DNA from: Amaurobius ferox | Lineage: Eukaryota; Arthropoda; Arachnida; Araneae; Amaurobiidae | Assembly: GCA_951213105.1 (NCBI GenBank) | Contig: OX578153.1 | Span: 52,081,020 to 52,145,019, forward strand | Reading direction: 5' to 3' | Length of the DNA stretch: 64,000 nucleotides | Shown: positions 59,244 through 64,000 of the stretch, one piece after another | Position numbering within the stretch: the first letter of the stretch is position 1 | Layout of the letters: each line of letters opens with the position of its first letter | Position numbers and translations under genes: made by a program | The notes under the pieces: generated by a model | Told to the model about the DNA's origin: nothing | Databases searched by the model: none | The model's input: only the letters and a program-made list of their open reading frames with translations

Positions 59244-59399
59244 TCACACACGCACACACACATACACACAGGCATCACTTCTAAAATGTTCGATTCGTGA
59301 TCAGGGATGCTTGAAACGTGTTCTCCCGTCGAAAACTGGATTTCGAATTTTCGACCCCGTCACAATACTTTTCTTATACATTATGTATATAAGGAAAGT
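58510..59399 (-). mobile_element. Family C element lacking its 3' end, joined head-to-tail
   Basis: Begins at ATGTTATTCTTATAGTAGAT immediately after the 5' hairpin of the preceding C copy; the terminal 65 bp with the stem-loop is missing. Core, CTCGAGAACAG word, CA run (59207-59270) and 5' hairpin (59367-59399) are present. Confidence 0.85.
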
Positions 59400-60156
59400 A
59401 ATAACTGGATAAGAGTTTGCTCCATCTGGCTCCCGATTCTCGATTGGTGGCTTGACCTTATCGGCGTTGGACGGCAGGATCTTGAGATTTCAGAGAGGCC
59501 TTATCCTGGTCCAACCACTGTTTTTATGCGGTTTTGTCTAGATAATGTATTCAGTCATCTTATCCCCTGAAGATGACCATAAATTTGGACCTTTTAGCCG
59601 CCCTAGTGAAATTCAATACCGTTGCTAACCCCCAGATAAGTTGGTGCCATCATTTGATTTTTATTATCTATGGGTCAAAGTTATTTTTAGCAGATATATT
59701 TTATCTGTATGACTAAACAACAGTATTTTATACAGCAGAGATAAACATAATTTATAGTGAAAGCATGTTCTGCCCACTTAAAACTTTTTGAAGAGCCATT
59801 AATTGTCACGTTAAATGAGACTCCCAAATATCCTGAATAATTGATGATGTTCTAATTAATTGATGAGAAAATGTATACGTTTATTCAAAAAATAAACTAT
59901 TCTATTCCAAACAGAAATAAGGTTGTTTTAAAAGTAAAAAAGCCTCTATTCCGTGATAAATTGGGTGATATTTAATTCCCCGCAAAGCCTTGACCTACAA
60001 CTTCCCACACTATTTAAGACTTAATAGGTTTGAAATTTAATACCACTGACGCGCGTGTAAAGAAGAACCTTGGACTTTATTCAATGCATGTGATCTTTGC
60101 GAAAAAAATTCTCAGGATATTTAAAGGCATTTGAAATGACGGTGACAATTCGTATT
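59400..60156. other. Unassigned stretch, partly GC-richer
   Basis: 59420-59640 is less AT-rich than its surroundings and contains CTGAAGATGACC; it may be the end of an unidentified element. No gene supported. Confidence 0.4.
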
Positions 60157-62262
60157 TACTAGAAAATGTACCCGTCGTTGCCCGGGATTCAAAGTAGGGA
60201 TTCATTGAATTTATTTCTTAAATTTTTCAACAGACCAGATTGATCTTACATAATCAAATAAGTATAGAAAGGTACTTCAGATATCCCTGAACTATAAGGA
60301 TTTGCGAGATTTCTTTATTTAATTCGAAGTAGTTCAAAAGTAATAAACATTTAAAGCCGCAAATTTTTCGAAATTTCTGCTTTAAAATCGCATTCATTAC
60401 AGAACACGATAAAGATAAAATCACAGACATTTGTCAAGACAGAAAAAAGGTGTTTAGAAAAACGACATTTTTTAATTTGATATTATATTATCATTATATA
60501 CTAGAAATATCTTAAAGATGAAAACTCGCTGAGATATCATTTAATTTTTTTAATTTTATTTCTCTGAGTAAAGGTTTTTTTTTAACACTTTACAACAAAG
60601 TTGAAAAGTGTTTATGACTTTGTTCATCCTGTCTGTCTGTCTGTCTGTCTGTCCGTTAGCACGATAACTGCCGTAAAAATGACTTAATCAAAATGAAATT
60701 TTAGTATGTTGTTCAGACGGTCTGTAAGACCTATGGGAATATAAATGAATAATACCACCCAATTAGTTTTGGATTGAACCCGGGTTGAAAAAATGAAATA
60801 CATTGAGCCCTATGGGACCTAATTTTTCAAACATTTTTTAAGCGGATTTAAAATTCACAAATTGCTTCGAAAATTTTAGATAATATTCAAATTGTTCCAT
60901 AAAATATATAAAAAAAAATTCAGCGAAATATATTCAGTAGTTTTTAAAATAAAAATTAAAATAATAATTACACCTCTTATATGAAACGATCACGTGACCA
61001 TGATATGAAAGTATCACATGACCCACTTCAAAATGATATATGGCATCCATCTTGTTTCAAAATCGTGATTTTTTAAGTTCTTTTTAATTCATATTGAGTG
61101 TTGTATCCGTCCTAAAACTACTTTATTTTTGCTGAAATTCTGTGCATCTACATACTGAAACAACGCAATGACAATATATTTGAGTTTAAATGCTCATCTA
61201 AATTTGATTATTTCTACAACTAAGCCTATTTTTCACCTATGTAAAATGTAAACAGCAAAATATGTAGAATGAGTTTTATTAGAATTCCTGTATTTTTTTA
61301 ACACAAAATAATTTAGTCCATGGAGTCTGCATGGCTGATATGAATGAAATATTAATTGATTTTATAAAGAGAAGGACGATTTTTTTCGATGAAGTTTTAA
61401 GCATAGAGTTTAATTATTTGTAGCTCCATGGTCTTAAATAAAATGTTTAAATAAAATAAATTATTATAGTATTGTGATGAATGAAATGAATGGGAGAAAG
61501 TTATGAATGAAATCCTGTTTTTATAGGGAGATCCAGGCGTGTTATTTTTTCTATGACGTCATTTGAATTAATTTCAGTTGTTTTCGATGAAGTTTTCAAA
61601 TATAATAAATCATCGTAGTATTATGATAATTCTAAAACTATTACCGAGGAATGTATAACATTTTAGAAATGTTTAAACCAGGCAATTTATATTTCAATGC
61701 CGTCATTTGAATGAAGTTCATTTTTTTCGATGAAGGTTTAAGTTTTCAAATATAATAAATTAATGCAGTATTGAGATAAGTTTCAAAATATTACCGAGGA
61801 ATGTATTGCATTTTAGACTTGTTTAAATAAAATTGCATTGAAGTTGGAAGGTGTTTCATAATCAATGTTTTAAGCATGATTGATCTTTCTTGTTCTTTTT
61901 TACGATTTCAAACCTTTTCATTCATTACTGAGAACCTAGTGTATATTTTAAACAATTTTAATGTATTTCTTGAATATCAGATTTCCAACTTCATACATTT
62001 AAAAGATACCGTACTGTTTTTTTTTAATTTGGTACTATATTATCATTAAACGTACTGTAATAAAAAAATTAGATCCAAAAACGCCTGCGCAGATGTCCAA
62101 AGGCGTTTCTGTCGGGCGCACGTATTTTTTTTGTTCATTTGTTTAAAAATGTAATTGCTAAAAAACAAATAGGGTGCAAATAAACGTTTTGTAAAATTTA
62201 ATGAATGAATTTTATTAATCCCTTCTTTAAATCCTAAGAAAAGCTGGGTACATTTTCTAGTA
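60157..62262. mobile_element. Inverted-repeat element G, split by a family A insertion
   Basis: Perfect 17-bp inverted ends (TACTAGAAAATGTACCC at 60157-60173 and complement at 62246-62262) continue as an imperfect inverted repeat for about 75 bp (GGATTCAAAGTAGGGATT against GGATTTAAAGAAGGGATT). With the A copy removed the element is about 0.8 kb and non-coding. The outer TA on each side could be a TA target duplication. Superfamily unknown. Confidence 0.7.
60594..61894 (+). mobile_element. Family A element nested in G
   Basis: Complete copy: 5' hairpin, five CTGT units, GATAACTGCCGT core, GTTGGAAGGTGTTT subterminal repeat, stem-loop and CTTTCTTGTT end. Its termini sit in a T run (60586-60593) and before TCTTTTTT, consistent with insertion in T-rich target. 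Confidence 0.85.
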
Positions 62263-62787
62263 TTAAGTAAACAATTATCGTTATACTAGAATGAATTACT
62301 GAGTTACTCGACTTTGCCTGTGTCCTAAGTAATCGCCCGCTACGCAAATAATACCGATACTGATAAAAGTACTCAATTTCCAAATCGCCTGTTTTGAACC
62401 AAATTTTCTCCCACCTTTTGTTTTAATCCAAATCTTTTAGTGTCAACTTATGTGTAGTTGCTCGCAGCAATTTTCAACGCATGCGGACAGACATCCACTG
62501 TTCCCCATAGCAACACCCAGCTTGTGATGTCAACCAAAGAAACAGAAAGAAGTCTCTAATCGAAGAAAGAAGTATAACCGGATTGGATTCGCAAATTCAC
62601 AATTTTTATGCTTTCATTTGAAAATTGACAGAAAATCAGAAAATAGAGTCACTAAAATTATCATTAGAATACAGAGATATACGCACTTACATTTTTGCCA
62701 AATTATAGAATTGTGCCTAATCTTCCATTTTCAGATGTGGCGAATTAAAAATATATATATATAAAGCATGCGTATTTAGATGCATTT
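62263..62787. other. Unassigned stretch
   Basis: No gene or repeat recognised. Confidence 0.45.
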
Positions 62788-63737
62788 AAAAAAATCTGAT
62801 GTGGGCAGAACATGACTTTCCTTATATAATGCAATGAATTTACTACTTTTAGAGTAAAAGAAAATAGGTTATTCTTAAAGTGAAACTTATATTCTTTCCA
62901 AGATATTAACATTTCGCCAATTAGTCGTAACTTTCATTGATTTAGCATCATTATTATAGATTTGGCGAGATTTTCGTTAATTTGACAACATTTAAAAAGT
63001 CGCCAAATTTGCGACATTCCGCCAAATTCGTCGCCAAAATCTGCCAAGCGTTATGGACGGAGAAATAAGTTATTCTTATAGTAGATTGCCGTTCAAATAC
63101 AGAAGTAGTACTCAGAAGTAGTAACTTTTCTCATGAATGGAACGAGCTAGATCCACGAGAATGTCACCAAATTTAACGCATGATATTACATATGAAAAGT
63201 GGACATGTTTCTCAAAAGTTGATATTTTTTTTAATTTATGGGATTTTTTTATAAATTTATTTGAAAAATGTGCAATATCTCGAGAACTGTTCATGCTAGC
63301 GTACTAAAATTTATGCCAATCGTTTTGTAAGAAAAAATTACATAATGTCTCATTGCGTAACTTTATTAAAGGTTTTGATTTTTTCATGAATTTTTAAATA
63401 TTTCACTCGAAAATTTACGGGGGTGCTGAACATTCGATTGTGTTTGAAAACAATAGGCTTCCAGTATTCACGAATTGTAATTTTTGTACCAAATTTCATT
63501 CGAATCGCTCCATTTGTTCGTAAGATATCGTCTCCACAGACTCATTGACACACACACACACACACACATACACACACACACACACACACATACACACACA
63601 CACACAGACATCACCTTAAAAATGTTCGATTCGTGATCAGGGATGCTTGAAACGTGCTCTCCCGTCAAAAACTCGAACTCGAATTTTCGACCTCGTCACA
63701 ATACTTTCCTTATACATTATATGTATATAAGGAAAGT
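62788..63737 (-). mobile_element. Family C element
   Basis: Complete reverse copy: stem-loop GATGTGGGCAGAACATGAC, body with CTCGAGAACTG word (63280), degenerate core near 63520, interrupted CA run (63548-63606) and 5' hairpin ending GGAAAGT at 63737. Confidence 0.85.
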
Positions 63738-64000
63738 AATAAATAAATAAATAGGATGAAATTTTCCTATGTATTCAGTATGATATCTCCGGTGATGACA
63801 CGAAGGAAATGGAACTTCTGGTATGTTTTCAATTGCTATGAAACGCATTTATGTGGAAATTGTTTAGAACACTACTTCAACATAGAATAACGATAGAAAA
63901 CTAAATCGAATTTTTAAAAAATATCGCCAAAATCTGTTGCACAGAGAGCTCAGCTAACTCAATATCGAATTTTATGGCTTATCCAAAGCTTAAAATTTCC
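63738..64000. other. Unassigned end of window
   Basis: Starts with a short AAATA run (63738-63754), then unremarkable AT-rich sequence. Confidence 0.4.

Noticed and set aside
59551..59620. CTGAAGATGACC...GTGAAA as a second hammerhead-like core
   Set aside because: The invariant CTGATGA and GAAA are not both present and no stem I is visible.

Overview
This window looks like repeat-rich intergenic DNA from an invertebrate, probably an arthropod. That guess rests on the strong AT bias, the abundance of mariner/Tc1 and Jockey-like relics, and an arthropod-like 5S sequence; the species cannot be named from sequence alone. I found no convincing host gene, exon chain, functional tRNA or CRISPR. Nearly every long open frame is a shadow of a transposable element or a microsatellite. 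Most of the DNA that can be assigned is mobile elements in nested layers.

Two unrelated-looking groups dominate: family A (about 1.3 kb) and the related families B (0.75-1.15 kb) and C (about 0.93 kb). All share one plan: a 5' hairpin, a short spacer, a TG/CTGT microsatellite, a conserved core beginning near TAACT, an AT-rich body, a subterminal repeat that is the inverted form of the 5' hairpin arm, and a short 3' stem-loop. No transposase is encoded and the elements do not end in simple terminal inverted repeats. I read them as non-autonomous, Helentron/HINE-like (rolling-circle type) elements; this is an inference from architecture.

Layout: 1-5468 is repeated at 14827-20282 with only about three substitutions and one 12-bp microsatellite difference, and holds A, B and C inside a degenerate tandem repeat. 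5469-14826 has a solo LTR, a mariner with near-perfect terminal repeats broken by a Jockey-like LINE fragment, and reversed A plus forward C. 20283-33260 has a 38-bp perfect palindrome, a GC-rich minisatellite, an LTR with 5-bp target duplication, C copies, a palindromic MITE split by a LINE fragment, a diverged A and a fold-back repeat. 33264-43864 is a head-to-tail array of twelve B copies with a nearly constant junction, followed by further B copies to 47518, one carrying a composite 5S-rRNA/tRNA-like SINE. 47519-64000 has LTR-like and other dispersed repeats, Tc1 and irritans-type mariner relics, a head-to-tail C pair, a 2.1-kb inverted-repeat element split by an A copy, and a final C copy.

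There is no gene network here. The biological interest is how these hairpin-and-microsatellite elements nest, tandemise and seem to be turning into a satellite.
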